Assembly: GCF_900104055.1 (NCBI RefSeq)
Contig: NZ_FNJQ01000003.1
Location: forward strand, 81,908 to 145,907
DNA from: Pseudoselenomonas ruminantium
Lineage (GTDB): Bacteria > Bacillota > Negativicutes > Selenomonadales > Selenomonadaceae
DNA: 64,000 bases
Direction of reading: 5' to 3'
Under the pieces are notes generated by a model, which searched no databases, was not told the origin of the DNA, and saw nothing but the letters and a program-made list of their open reading frames with translations. Positions 50,660-59,912 of the stretch are shown piece after piece. The translations under genes were made by a program, and so were the position numbers. Positions within the stretch are counted from its first letter, which is position 1. The number at the start of each line of letters is the position of its first letter.

Positions 50660-50669
50660 GGGAGGAAAA

Positions 50670-50960
50670 ATGGAAGAGACAAAAGAGATTCAGGAGCAGA
50701 GAGACTTGCTCAATGCTAAGTACCGCAGAGAAATTCCGAAAGCAGGGGAATTGTGGCGGCATTTCAAGGATAATGCATATAAGATCATAGCCTGCCCGGT
50801 CATGCACACGGAGACAAGGGAATTTTACTGCGTGTATCAGGCCTTGTACGGCAGTTATGGCATATATTGCCGTCCCTTGGATATGTTTATGAGCGAGGTA
50901 GACCATGAGAAATATCCGCAGGTGCAGCAGGAATATCGGTTTGAGAGAAAGCAGGTATGA
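50670..50960 (+). CDS. DUF1653 protein
   Basis: 96 residues from ATG 50670 (GGAGG ahead). GELWRHFKDNAYKIIACPVM, the HTETREFYCVYQALYG segment and RPLDMFMSEVDHEKYP match DUF1653. 10 bases after the YaiI-type gene. Function unknown. Confidence 0.82.
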   Translation: MEETKEIQEQRDLLNAKYRREIPKAGELWRHFKDNAYKIIACPVMHTETREFYCVYQALYGSYGIYCRPLDMFMSEVDHEKYPQVQQEYRFERKQV

Positions 50961-51051
50961 GTGGAGTGGGAACATAAATCCCATTAGAGATTGTCAGGAA
51001 TAAAATAGGTAAAATAATAGAGCCGCCTGAAATCTCAAGCGGCCCTGATTC

Positions 51052-51237
51052 TTACTTACTGCCCTTTTCCCAGTAGTTGATGCGAAGAACGTCGCCCTTC
51101 TGCATATCCCTGGTCAAGAGCCAGTCATTGAGCTCCCTGATGCCCTCACGGAATTCGTTAATATCACGTTTCCCATAGGTATTCTTCTGTAAATAGGTTT
51201 CAGCAACACTCTGAAGAGTGTCACTGACACGGAATTG
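51052..51237 (-). pseudogene. LysM-protein fragment
   Basis: Minus-strand frame without a start: QFRVSDTLQSVAETYL, then REGIRELNDWLLTRDMQKGD and VLRINYWEKGSK to a stop. This is the tail of a LysM-type peptidoglycan-binding protein. An in-frame stop precedes it. Confidence 0.55.
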
Positions 51238-51289
51238 TTAAAAGGGATAAGAAAATAGAGGCAGCAGCGCTAATGAGGGGGGCAGCTTA

Positions 51290-51862
51290 ATGCTTCAGGT
51301 CTATACAGGAAATGGCAAAGGAAAGACTACAGCGGCTATTGGACTGGCTATTAGGGCATTAGGGGCTGGCAAGAAAGTCTATGTCATGCAGTTCATGAAA
51401 AGCCTTTGTTATAGTGAGCAGAAGGTACTGCAGGGATTTGCGCCTGAGCTTACATTAAGAACCAGTGGTAAGCCGTTTTTCATTGCAGAAGAAGGAACCT
51501 TAAGCAAAGAGTTACAGGATAAATATGGGGATACTGTCGTGATATTTCCTAAGGGAAAGCCTCCACAGGACTATATTGAACTTATAAATACAGGTTTTGC
51601 TGAAGTGAGAAGAGCAGTGTCTTCAAGGAAATACGAGGTGATAATCCTAGATGAACTCAACGTGGCGCTGCATTTTGGGCTGATAGCTAGAAACGTTGTT
51701 GAGGAACTGCTGGAAATGGTGCCAAAGCATACGGAAATGGTGCTGACCGGAAGAGGCGCTCCAGATTGGTTGATTGAGCGTGCTGACCTGGTGACGGACA
51801 TGAAGGAAGTTAAGCACTACTATGCAAAAGGCGTCGAGGCGCGTAAAGGGATTGAGTGCTGA
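51290..51862 (+). CDS. cobO: Corrinoid adenosyltransferase (CobA/CobO type)
   Basis: 190 residues. P-loop VYTGNGKGKTTAAIGLAIRA and KKVYVMQFMKS; YEVIILDELNVALHFGLI and VLTGRGAPDWLIERADLVTD are diagnostic. Attaches adenosyl from ATP to reduced cobalamin. No other cobalamin genes in the window. Confidence 0.93.
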   Translation: MLQVYTGNGKGKTTAAIGLAIRALGAGKKVYVMQFMKSLCYSEQKVLQGFAPELTLRTSGKPFFIAEEGTLSKELQDKYGDTVVIFPKGKPPQDYIELINTGFAEVRRAVSSRKYEVIILDELNVALHFGLIARNVVEELLEMVPKHTEMVLTGRGAPDWLIERADLVTDMKEVKHYYAKGVEARKGIEC

Positions 51863-51897
51863 CAAACGGTCAAGAAGAAGTATAGGAGTAACAAATA

Positions 51898-52218
51898 ATG
51901 AATGTTTCAAAGCTTAAGCTGGAGATTTTCATACCGGAAACGCATCTTTCTAAGCTGCGGCTGGCCTTGCAATCAATCGGAGCAGGGAAGATTGGAAACT
52001 ATGACAGCTGTCTGGCATACAGCCGCGTGACGGGAACCTGGCGCCCTTTGAAGGGAAGTCAGCCCTATATTGGAACATGCAATGAAATCAGCGAAGCTCC
52101 GGAAATTAAAGTGGAGGTCAACATCCGGAAGGAGGCGCTTCAGGAGACATTAAACGCAATCCGTGAGGTTCATCCTTACGAAGAGCCTGTAATCAATGTA
52201 ATCCCGCTGTATACGTAG
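51898..52218 (+). CDS. NIF3/YqfO-type domain protein, standalone
   Basis: 106 residues. LEIFIPETHLSKLRLALQSI, then GAGKIGNYDSCLAYSRVTGT and WRPLKGSQPYIGTCNEISE, and EVHPYEEPVINVIPL. This is the inserted CutA-like domain of YqfO/NIF3 proteins without the metal-binding halves. Function unknown. Confidence 0.8.
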   Translation: MNVSKLKLEIFIPETHLSKLRLALQSIGAGKIGNYDSCLAYSRVTGTWRPLKGSQPYIGTCNEISEAPEIKVEVNIRKEALQETLNAIREVHPYEEPVINVIPLYT

Positions 52219-52249
52219 AGCCCATTACAGATAAGGTGGTGGAAAATCC

Positions 52250-52753
52250 ATGAGGCTTTTTATCAGCATTCAATTTACGGAACCAGTGATAAATGCTTTG
52301 GAGGCTTTTCAGTTGCGACTAAAAGCTTCTGGTGTGGAAGGATATTTTGCTGTCCGGGAAAATCTGCATTTAACGCTGGCTTTTATCGGAGATTACGGGG
52401 CACCAGATGAAGTCATGGATGTTATAGAGACCGTTCCGTTTGAGCCTATGACCATGAAACTCAACGGTATGGGGAGTTTCGGCGATGTATATTGGGCTGG
52501 AATAGAACAGAACACCAGCCTAGATAATTATGTCAGGAGGCTGCGCAGGGCTCTGGCTGAGCATAAAATTCCCTATGATCGCAAGCGGTTCTTCCCGCAT
52601 ATTACGGTAGTTCGCAAGGCAATCTATCGTGGCAAGTCGATCTTGCCGCAGGTCGAGCCGCCTCAGGGAAAGATGGTTATAGAACACATTTCGCTAATGA
52701 GATCAGAGCGCGGCAAGCATGGCATGATTTATACGGAGATCGGAAGATTTTAG
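52250..52753 (+). CDS. thpR: RNA 2',3'-cyclic phosphodiesterase (2H family)
   Basis: 167 residues. The two 2H motifs HLTLAFIG and HITVVRKA are present, and the MRLFISIQFTEPVINALEAF start is typical. Opens 2',3'-cyclic phosphate ends in tRNA-like RNA by family. Confidence 0.9.
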   Translation: MRLFISIQFTEPVINALEAFQLRLKASGVEGYFAVRENLHLTLAFIGDYGAPDEVMDVIETVPFEPMTMKLNGMGSFGDVYWAGIEQNTSLDNYVRRLRRALAEHKIPYDRKRFFPHITVVRKAIYRGKSILPQVEPPQGKMVIEHISLMRSERGKHGMIYTEIGRF

Positions 52754-52803
52754 TAACCTAGTAAATTACGAACTTATAATCTACGTAACCAGCGAAGAAT
52801 AAG

Positions 52804-52822
52804 GATGTTAATAATTAACATC
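52804..52822. repeat. 19-bp palindrome, copy 1
   Basis: GATGTTAATAATTAACATC, a perfect palindrome about a central base, found four times between 52.8 and 59.9 kb. Confidence 0.8.
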
Positions 52823-53398
52823 TGTAAGCTCTTCCCCAGGCAGTTGATAAAGACGTTTTATACCGATGAATCTAAGTGGGCATCTTGACTGCAGTTGACA
52901 TTAAGAAGTAAGAAGACTAACATTATCAATGTGTCCTGTCCTCAATCCCTGATAATGAGGATGTCACATCTTTCCTAAAATGCGTTCGCATTTTAATCCC
53001 CGCCTCCGGCCTTTACAGCCGGGGGTTCTCTATTTCATCCATGCCTGTATAATAAAAGCCACTCGCGAAACGAGCGGCATAAGAATTACTAGTAAAAAAA
53101 TGCCCTGACTGGTATTACTTGGGGAAGTTCCAGTCAGGGCTTATTGAATCTTCGCGAACTGGGGAAGCTCGCTAAACGGTACTACCCAATGGGGATTGGG
53201 GAAAGGGCAGTGCCGATAAATGCTATGTGTGTTATTATATGGCATTACACTGCATATGAAATTGTAATTTTTTACATAAATATGCCTGCTTGACTGTGGG
53301 AATACACATTGGGGTGAGGAGAGCGAAGGCATCATGGGCTGAAAGTGTGATATCAGGATATGTTTTCGGCTCTTGTTATTAGCGGGAAGAGCCTGCCG

Positions 53399-53417
53399 GA
53401 TGTTAATTATTAACATC
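53399..53417. repeat. 19-bp palindrome, copy 2
   Basis: GATGTTAATTATTAACATC, about 230 bases ahead of the large Sel1-type gene. Confidence 0.8.
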
Positions 53418-53567
53418 CGATACAAAATTTGCATATGAAAAGAAGTAAGCATGATTCGTCGGATGATTTTAATCATAATCAAAGCAAAATTTAATCGAAA
53501 TTTAATTGAGAGAGGTTATTATTTTATATGCTGCGTAAAAGCAGTATATAAATATCAGCCGATGGGG

Positions 53568-53606
53568 GCACCGTGCCATGGGATTTGTGGCACGGTGCTT
53601 TTTTTA
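53568..53606 (+). terminator. Terminator hairpin in the leader of the large Sel1-type gene
   Basis: GCACCGTGCC pairs with GGCACGGTGC and seven T follow. It ends about 25 bases before the gene start. There is no gene just upstream on this strand, so it may attenuate transcription or end a small RNA. Confidence 0.7.
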
Positions 53607-53631
53607 TTGTAACATTCAGGAGGGGACAGAT

Positions 53632-56175
53632 ATGGGAACGCACTTTCAACCTGAGGTACAGAAAGCCGTTGAACTAATTTGGATGAGATATGATGAGGCA
53701 AGCGCTAAAAAAGGGCAGGATTTGCTTCGGCAGGCTGTGGTTAGTGGTGATGCAGATGCCGGGGGACTGCTTGCACGCACCTATATGGGAGACGATGGTC
53801 TGGCAGTCTGGGAAGGAAGCGGCCTGCCAGTGGATGAGGTGCAGGCAGATGAGTACCTGAAATGGAGTATATCTAAGGGAAGCGCACTGGGCGTGTTGTG
53901 TGCCCTTGAGCACAGGAATCTGTATCCTTCAGAACTGAAAGCGGTGCTCTCCATCTGGGGAAGTACGGAAAAGGCTCTGGAAGCGGCCAAAGAATACGAA
54001 GATGAACCGATGGGAGCGCATCTTTTAGGAATGTGCTATGCCATTGGGGCAGTTTTTGCCCTTTTGGGCAAGTGGGATGAGGATACGAAAGAAAACAAGG
54101 CCAGGCTGGCCATACCGTACTTTGAAAAAGCATTGGCAGGTGGGCTGGCTTTGAGCTTGGATGCTTATCAGGAAGCGGCAGACATTCTGTATGATAATAC
54201 AGGTAAATGGAACAAAAAAGAGAAGTTTTTGGAGCTGGAGGGACGTTTTTGCAGTGCAGGCGTTCCCCATGCCCTCTATAAACGCGGTGAGCGGCTCTAT
54301 GAACGGGAGGAATACAGTCGTTCGTTCCAAGCTTATTGTGAGGCTGGTGAAAGAGGGCATAAGGAGGCTCTCTATAATATGGGATTTATGTGCCGATACG
54401 GTATAGGCACCGAGAAGGATACAGATAGGGCATTACAGTATTTTTTGCCTTTGGCAGAGCAAGTACATGTACCATCCATGGGGCAGGTGGCAGAAATTTA
54501 TTTCTGGGGCGAACTGGGAGAACGGAATTTTGAATCAGCCTATCAGTGGTGCGAAAAACTCTTGGATAGGGTGGCAGAGCTGGTACACTTGCATCCTAAC
54601 GGCGGCGTATACAGATATGACACCATATTGCCAATGATGTGCTATTGCAAGTATTTTGGTCAGGGGACGGTAATCGATCGGGAGATGGCTGTTCGCTCGA
54701 TTATGCTGGAGAACGAAATAGAGGAAAGGGAAAACAAGCTCCCGGGATACAAGCAGGCACTGCTCTATGGACTGATGGCTGAGATTTACGCCAACGGTTC
54801 GGGCGGCATAGATAAGGATAAGAAGAAGTCCAAGTATTACTGGCAAAAGGCCAAAGAATATGAGGACTATGATATATGGCTGGGGAATCTGGAATGGGAC
54901 AAGAGTCCTGAGGCCTCTGGTTCGCGTTTTGCCTGGGCGATATTTGGCAGGCCAGAGGAGGAGAGAACCCCGCTGACGGATGTGGAAAGCATACGGGACT
55001 GGCAGGAACAGAGGATTGAACAGGCTAGGCTTTCATGGAAGGGCAGGCAGCCATGGTGCCTTAAGGTGAAACGTGAAGATGGGTGCGTGGCTGGTTTTAA
55101 GTGCTACCAAGAAAAAGAGATTGAACAGGCATTGGAACTCTTGTGGCAGGGCGTGTATCTGGAAGTGATGCTGGAAGCGGATAATGGCGATTTCTTAGTG
55201 GTATGGGCAGACGAGGGGGATTTCTCGATTTTTGCCCAAATAGAAGATCGTTGCAGCCGGTTAGAGGCCAAGGATGAAGCCATGGCGCTTTCGATATTCA
55301 AGGCATGGTATAAGGGGAAAGGCCTGACAGGAGATGGCTGGCAGGCTGACGAGCAGGGAAATGCCAGAGCAAACTGGAATGAGCTTTTGCTTCGGGCCGA
55401 AGATTGCGGCAAGTGCGGGGATAAGGAAGGCCGCATGACTAACCTCATGGCTGCGGCAGAAACAGGCTGCGGCAGAGCCATGATCTATATCGGACAAGAC
55501 CTGGCTGATTCAGGTGATGCTAAAGGTGCTTCCACATGGTTCTTGAATGCTACGCTTACAGAAGAACCGGAGGACAAGGCATTGAGCTGGTGTTGTCTGG
55601 GCAGGTTGTATATGGAAAATCCGGAAGAGAAGGGCATGGAAGCCCGTTATTATCTGCAGAAGGCTGCGGATATGGGGCTGGTGTCGGCCTTGCTTCCTTT
55701 GGGCAAATGCTATGAAAAAGGGATTGGAGTGGTGAAAAATTTGCAGGAGGCAATAAGCTGCTATGATGAAGCCATAAAATATGACAATCCCGCTGCGATG
55801 GCGGCCCGGGCAGGACTTTATAAGCAGGCAGATGGCCAATGGGAGAATCTGGATGAAGCGATAGAGCTTCTTGAAAAGGCACTGAAACAAGAGGAGAATT
55901 TCGAAGGCCGGCAGGAGGCTCTGATGTTGCTGGCAGAAGCTTATATTGCAGAAGGAACAGACGAAAAGCGGGAAATGGCGCGTTATATTCTTGTAAAGGA
56001 AACAAGGAAAGGGAACAATAAAGCGGCCTATCGGCTGGCGCATCTATATGAGGATGAGGGCGATGGAGAGCAATATCGGGAAATCCTTCGCCATACAGCT
56101 GCCGAGGGCTATGAACCTGCCAAGGAAGAATTGAAAAGGGCCTATGCGGGCAGCAGCTGGAGCGAGTGTTTGTAG
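53632..56175 (+). CDS. Large Sel1/TPR-repeat protein
   Basis: 847 residues from ATG 53632 (AGGAGGGG ahead). Many Sel1 units in both halves, for example ALYNMGFMCRYGIGTEKDTD, KYFGQGTVIDREMAVRSIML and ALLPLGKCYEKGIGVVKNLQ. No signal peptide, so probably a cytoplasmic scaffold. Residues about 490-590 (AGFKCYQEKEIEQALELLWQ) are a non-repeat insert. It heads a three-gene run with two DUF1266-type genes, 13 bases ahead of the first. Confidence 0.82.
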   Translation: MGTHFQPEVQKAVELIWMRYDEASAKKGQDLLRQAVVSGDADAGGLLARTYMGDDGLAVWEGSGLPVDEVQADEYLKWSISKGSALGVLCALEHRNLYPSELKAVLSIWGSTEKALEAAKEYEDEPMGAHLLGMCYAIGAVFALLGKWDEDTKENKARLAIPYFEKALAGGLALSLDAYQEAADILYDNTGKWNKKEKFLELEGRFCSAGVPHALYKRGERLYEREEYSRSFQAYCEAGERGHKEALYNMGFMCRYGIGTEKDTDRALQYFLPLAEQVHVPSMGQVAEIYFWGELGERNFESAYQWCEKLLDRVAELVHLHPNGGVYRYDTILPMMCYCKYFGQGTVIDREMAVRSIMLENEIEERENKLPGYKQALLYGLMAEIYANGSGGIDKDKKKSKYYWQKAKEYEDYDIWLGNLEWDKSPEASGSRFAWAIFGRPEEERTPLTDVESIRDWQEQRIEQARLSWKGRQPWCLKVKREDGCVAGFKCYQEKEIEQALELLWQGVYLEVMLEADNGDFLVVWADEGDFSIFAQIEDRCSRLEAKDEAMALSIFKAWYKGKGLTGDGWQADEQGNARANWNELLLRAEDCGKCGDKEGRMTNLMAAAETGCGRAMIYIGQDLADSGDAKGASTWFLNATLTEEPEDKALSWCCLGRLYMENPEEKGMEARYYLQKAADMGLVSALLPLGKCYEKGIGVVKNLQEAISCYDEAIKYDNPAAMAARAGLYKQADGQWENLDEAIELLEKALKQEENFEGRQEALMLLAEAYIAEGTDEKREMARYILVKETRKGNNKAAYRLAHLYEDEGDGEQYREILRHTAAEGYEPAKEELKRAYAGSSWSECL

Positions 56176-56188
56176 AGGAGAATGGTAT

Positions 56189-57130
56189 ATGGAAGCGTTT
56201 TCGGTTAAAGCCCTGTTCTTTGCTAAAAGAGGCATTTTGAGCCGCTTTTTCAACAGAAATAAATGGGGCGAAGTGAAATTCTATCCAGAAGGAATTTTTA
56301 CCATGTCTGGAGACAAAAAAGAGTATGGTGCTAAGGATATTTACCGTTTTCATTACCATTTTTCGGATGAAAATGTACTTGACCATATGTTAGTGGAAAT
56401 GGAAGATGATCCAGATGGAGTTTGCAGGTTTGCTGTGTATGGTGAAGATATCTACAAACTGTATGCTTGGTGTATAAGGCAAGACGTTTTCGCTTTTGGT
56501 GAAGGCATGCTGCGTGTGGAACAGCCGGAGATACGTCAGCTGATAGAAGAGGCGATACTTGAACAGCTGTCTGTTTTGCAATACGAAGAAGAGTCAACAG
56601 AGGAAATTCCGGAAGATGACCTTAAATGGGAGATGGTAGATGCAGATTTTCGCAGGTGGATTTGCGCAGCCTGCGCTATCAACCGGTTGGCAAATGGATG
56701 GGATATCAATGAGTTTGGTGGCGCATCACCGGATGATCCTTTGGGCAGGGAATTAGGCAGACAGATTTTGCGTGGCTCATGGGAAATAGAATCCAGAGGA
56801 GAACTGATTGAAACCATTCAGGACATGGCAGGTCAGAAGATACTTTGGCAGCTATTGCGTACGCTCCAGAATGCGGGCTTTGGGTATTTGGCGGGATTCC
56901 TGACCTTGCGTGAAGCGTTGAATGTAGCCCTTGCTACTGGTCAACGGTTGCAGATAGTGACTCGGAGCTGGGATGGCTTAGGCAGAGCATATCTTCGTTC
57001 CTATAGGGATTATTTGGGGAGTGGTGATGACTACAAACTCAGGGCAGATGCTTTTCTGGAGCTCCAGACAAATGAAAACAGCATCTATAATGATGTACCC
57101 TTTGATTTGGAACTGAAGCGGTCTTGGTAA
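56189..57130 (+). CDS. DUF1266-type protein A
   Basis: 313 residues from ATG 56189 (AGAGGAG ahead). The C-terminal 170 residues carry the DUF1266-like pattern RRWICAACAINRLANGWDIN, SWEIESRGELIETIQDMAGQ, LQNAGFGYLAGFLTLREALN, and RAYLRSYRDYL; the N-terminal 110 are an additional alpha-beta domain. Function unknown. A paralog follows. Confidence 0.65.
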   Translation: MEAFSVKALFFAKRGILSRFFNRNKWGEVKFYPEGIFTMSGDKKEYGAKDIYRFHYHFSDENVLDHMLVEMEDDPDGVCRFAVYGEDIYKLYAWCIRQDVFAFGEGMLRVEQPEIRQLIEEAILEQLSVLQYEEESTEEIPEDDLKWEMVDADFRRWICAACAINRLANGWDINEFGGASPDDPLGRELGRQILRGSWEIESRGELIETIQDMAGQKILWQLLRTLQNAGFGYLAGFLTLREALNVALATGQRLQIVTRSWDGLGRAYLRSYRDYLGSGDDYKLRADAFLELQTNENSIYNDVPFDLELKRSW

Positions 57131-57241
57131 AAAAATAAGGGATAGAGTGATGATCTACCTATAAGTATTATCTTTGAGAAGCCGGACAAAGTGTTGGTAA
57201 GACTTCTTTACGCAGGTGAGGATGCAGATTGCTGAGGAGGA

Positions 57242-57892
57242 ATGGCAGTGAAAATAAAGAGGTTTTTCTTTGATTGTATAGTTTTATTGGGGTATCGGAT
57301 ATTTGAAGGTGAGGCGATGAAAAAGATAGCTCCAAGAGAAGTTTTACCGGATGATGAAATGAGCTGGCAGGATGTAGAGCCGAATTTCCGTAACTGGATT
57401 TGTGCTGCTTGTGCAATTAACAGGGAAACTGGTGGTGCGGATATCAAAGAATTTGGTGGGGATCCCAAAGGAGCATTACTGAAGCGGCAAACAACTCAGT
57501 ATATGTTTGCCAGTGACTGGGAGATTTTCTCCCGTCAGGATCTTATCATGACCATTCAGGATATGATGGAAAGCGTCACGCCGGAATACCCAAAGGTTGC
57601 GAAAGTCTGGCAGTATCTGCGAATTATTCAGAATGCAGGATTTGGCTATGTGGCAGAATACCTGACACTTAAAGAAGCCTTGAACTGCGCTCTGGCAGCA
57701 GGACAGAAGCTGCAGGAAGTGGTCGGCAGTTGGGAGGAGTTGGCAGGGCAATATCTGGAAGCCTGTGCAACTTATATGGGCAAAGATGAGACCTTAACGC
57801 AGCGCAAGGAGGCTTATCAGAGGCTGTTGGCATCTGAGGAGAATCCGTATGAATTGGTGCCATTTGACCTGCAGTTAAAGAAATGCTGGTAA
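57242..57892 (+). CDS. DUF1266-type protein B
   Basis: 216 residues, paralog of the previous protein over its C-terminal half (RNWICAACAINRETGGADIK, DWEIFSRQDLIMTIQDMMES, IQNAGFGYVAEYLTLKEALN, and the shared ending VPFDLQLKKCW). It lacks the other's N-terminal domain. Start may be MKKIAPREVL at 57317; GAGGAGG precedes the upstream ATG at 57242. Confidence 0.65.
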   Translation: MAVKIKRFFFDCIVLLGYRIFEGEAMKKIAPREVLPDDEMSWQDVEPNFRNWICAACAINRETGGADIKEFGGDPKGALLKRQTTQYMFASDWEIFSRQDLIMTIQDMMESVTPEYPKVAKVWQYLRIIQNAGFGYVAEYLTLKEALNCALAAGQKLQEVVGSWEELAGQYLEACATYMGKDETLTQRKEAYQRLLASEENPYELVPFDLQLKKCW

Positions 57893-58022
57893 TGTGTATG
57901 TAATCTCTTTTGCGGGTGTAATGTCCAGAGGTTTGTAATATTTTTGTAATGGTTTTTGTAATGCGCTGGCGGAAGCGGCAAGGGCAGGCATTTTCGGCCT
58001 GTCCTTTTTAGGTACTAATCTA

Positions 58023-58399
58023 TTATTGCATGAGGTCTTTTTCCTTCATGCTTACATATTTATGCTGGCCTATGATGATATGGTCTAAAATGGGGATGTC
58101 CAGGATTTTGCCTGCCTTGACCAGCCTTTCTGTAACGGCAATATCTTCCCTGCTGGGAGTTGGATCACCGCTGGGGTGGTTATGATTACGGGGGCATCGC
58201 TGGGCCGTTCCTCCATAATACGGCGTACAACTTCTTTTACGACATAGAGTTTGTCTGCTTTCTTGTTGCCAATTCCTTTTATGGATAAAGGAGCTTCAAG
58301 GATGTCAGACATGTTTTGGCAGGCAAGTTCATCGGCGGGGATGTTGAGCAGGGACGAAAGCAGGGAAGCATTAGACTCATATTGTAAATCTTTATCCAT
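58023..58399 (-). pseudogene. radC: radC copy with internal deletion and frameshift
   Basis: Begins MDKDLQYESNASLLSSLLNI with the helix-hairpin-helix ([20 protein letters not shown]) as in the intact copy at 59913-60503. About 75 residues are then missing and the frame shifts: the next frame reads [38 protein letters not shown], and ends KEKDLMQ. The JAB metal motif HNHPSGD survives but is out of frame. Confidence 0.8.
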
Positions 58400-58687
58400 T
58401 GTGTGTTCCTCCATAGATGCGGGCTGGCCGTGGCCAGCCCCTAAGTCATGGCAGTAAATCAGGCAGATTTTTTGTTCTTGGATTTTTTCGTTTCCTTGGT
58501 GTCTTCCTTAGGCTGGGGCTTGTTTGCTGCGGCAGGTTGCCTGCCGCAGTGTAATGGTCTGTAATGATTTGTGAAGGAATATCCAGCAGTTATGTAGAAG
58601 ATTGTGGATAAAATGTTCTAAAGCCATAACGAGATTATGGGAATGTTGTTAATTATTAACATCGTTGAATAAGAGGGGGATGTTACT
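58400..58687. other. Intergenic region with a third palindrome copy
   Basis: Contains a Lys-rich minus-strand frame ending KETKKSKNKKSA at about 58460 without a start, and the palindrome variant GTTGTTAATTATTAACATC at 58645-58663, 25 bases before the zinc-ribbon gene. Confidence 0.5.
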
Positions 58688-58912
58688 ATGGCTAAATATT
58701 ACGATGGCTGTCCCCGGTGCGGAAGGCGAGATTTTAGTGAAATATTGCACTGCAAGAGGTGCAATACCGATTTTTGCACGAAATGTCAGGGAAAGCGAAA
58801 GCTAGCTGACGGTACAGAATATGTATGCTGCCATCGCTGCGGAGCAGAAATTGATGATGACGATACGGTAATTGTTGTAACCACAGAGAAGGAAAATGCT
58901 AGAAAAAGATAA
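58688..58912 (+). CDS. Small zinc-ribbon protein
   Basis: 74 residues with four CxxC-type knuckles (CPRCGRR, CKRCNTDFCTKCQ, CCHRCG), so at least two zinc sites. The acidic tail EIDDDDTVIVV follows. GGGGGATG ahead of the start. Function unknown. Confidence 0.75.
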   Translation: MAKYYDGCPRCGRRDFSEILHCKRCNTDFCTKCQGKRKLADGTEYVCCHRCGAEIDDDDTVIVVTTEKENARKR

Positions 58913-59048
58913 TGTATTATACCGGTGTACATATGCTACAAAAATAAAGGTAAAGAAAGCAAAAAACATATAAAGGTGTTGACATTAGCCTCGAAATGTA
59001 TTATATTACCTATCAATCGGATATGTGATAGATTATGGAGGTGCTTCT

Positions 59049-59816
59049 ATGAGTCATCAGTTATGGAACCTTATCAATGAGTTGCAGTCAGAGAAATATG
59101 AATGGGTAGATTTGAGTCATTCGCTGAACAATGACAGTCCCTATTGGGCTGGTATACCAGATGGCTCGGTGGAGCTGTCGAAGACCGTGTTTGACTGGGG
59201 CAATCCTATGCTTGAATGCCTGATCCAAACCTTCAAGTTCCCGGGACAGTTTGGCACGCACATTGATTTTCCCGGACATTTCGTGAAGGATGCCCCGCTT
59301 TCTGAAAAGTTTGGTGTCAAACATATGCTGTATCCCTTGGTGGTGATAGACATCAGCGATAAAGTGCGCGAGGATGTGCATTATGCTGTTACGGTAGATG
59401 ACATCAAGGCGTTTGAGGCAAAATATGGCGATATCCCGGATGGCGCCTTTGTGGCGCTCTATGCCGGTTGGGCATCCAATTGGCCGGATATGGATAAATT
59501 GTCGGGGTTTGATGGAGACGGCAATGAAAATGCTCCCGGCTGGTCGCTGGAAGCATTGAAGTATATATATGAGGTGCGCAATGCGGCAGCCAATGGCCAT
59601 GAAACATTGGATACGGATGCCAGTGCAGTAGCTGCCGCTGCTGGTGACTTAGCCTGCGAGCGTTATGTGTTGAGTAGGGGAAAGCTGCAGATTGAAGTCT
59701 TGAACAATCTGGATAAAGTGGCACCGGTAGGATCATTGTTGTTCGCTGCCTGGCCTAATATCGAGCAGGCTACTGGATTGCCTGTCCGGGTGCTGGCAAT
59801 CACGCCGAAGAAGTGA
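59049..59816 (+). CDS. Cyclase/kynurenine formamidase-family hydrolase
   Basis: 255 residues from ATG 59049 (GGAGGTG ahead). Opening WVDLSHSLNNDSPYWAG and the metal motif FGTHIDFPGHF (HxxxD..H) are diagnostic; ALYAGWASNW and the late GSLLFAAWPNIEQATGLPVR fit. Substrate unknown, likely an aryl formamide or cyclic compound. Confidence 0.87.
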   Translation: MSHQLWNLINELQSEKYEWVDLSHSLNNDSPYWAGIPDGSVELSKTVFDWGNPMLECLIQTFKFPGQFGTHIDFPGHFVKDAPLSEKFGVKHMLYPLVVIDISDKVREDVHYAVTVDDIKAFEAKYGDIPDGAFVALYAGWASNWPDMDKLSGFDGDGNENAPGWSLEALKYIYEVRNAAANGHETLDTDASAVAAAAGDLACERYVLSRGKLQIEVLNNLDKVAPVGSLLFAAWPNIEQATGLPVRVLAITPKK

Positions 59817-59877
59817 TTGGATAAATGAGGAAAGAGTCTGACTGGATAGATCCGGTAAGGCTCTTTTTCTGTTTGCC

Positions 59878-59896
59878 GATGTTAATAATTAACATC
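59878..59896. repeat. 19-bp palindrome, copy 4
   Basis: GATGTTAATAATTAACATC, identical to copy 1, between the convergent cyclase and radC genes. Confidence 0.8.
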
Positions 59897-59912
59897 GGTC
59901 AGAAAACTTGCC

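Larger units (their letters stand above)
52754..53563. other. Gene-poor stretch of about 800 bases
   Basis: Holds two copies of the GATGTTAATWATTAACATC palindrome (52804-52822, 53399-53417), a GC-rich hairpin CCCCGCCTCCGGCC...GCCGGGGG at about 52998-53026 resembling an IS200/IS605-type right end, and a terminator-like hairpin GCCCTGACTGG...CCAGTCAGGGC at 53103-53143. No supported gene; a minus-strand frame at 53141-53482 has no ribosome site or family resemblance. Confidence 0.6.

Noticed and set aside
53141..53482. 113-residue minus-strand reading frame in the gene-poor stretch
   Set aside because: No ribosome site, no family resemblance, and it spans the palindrome and a terminator-like hairpin.
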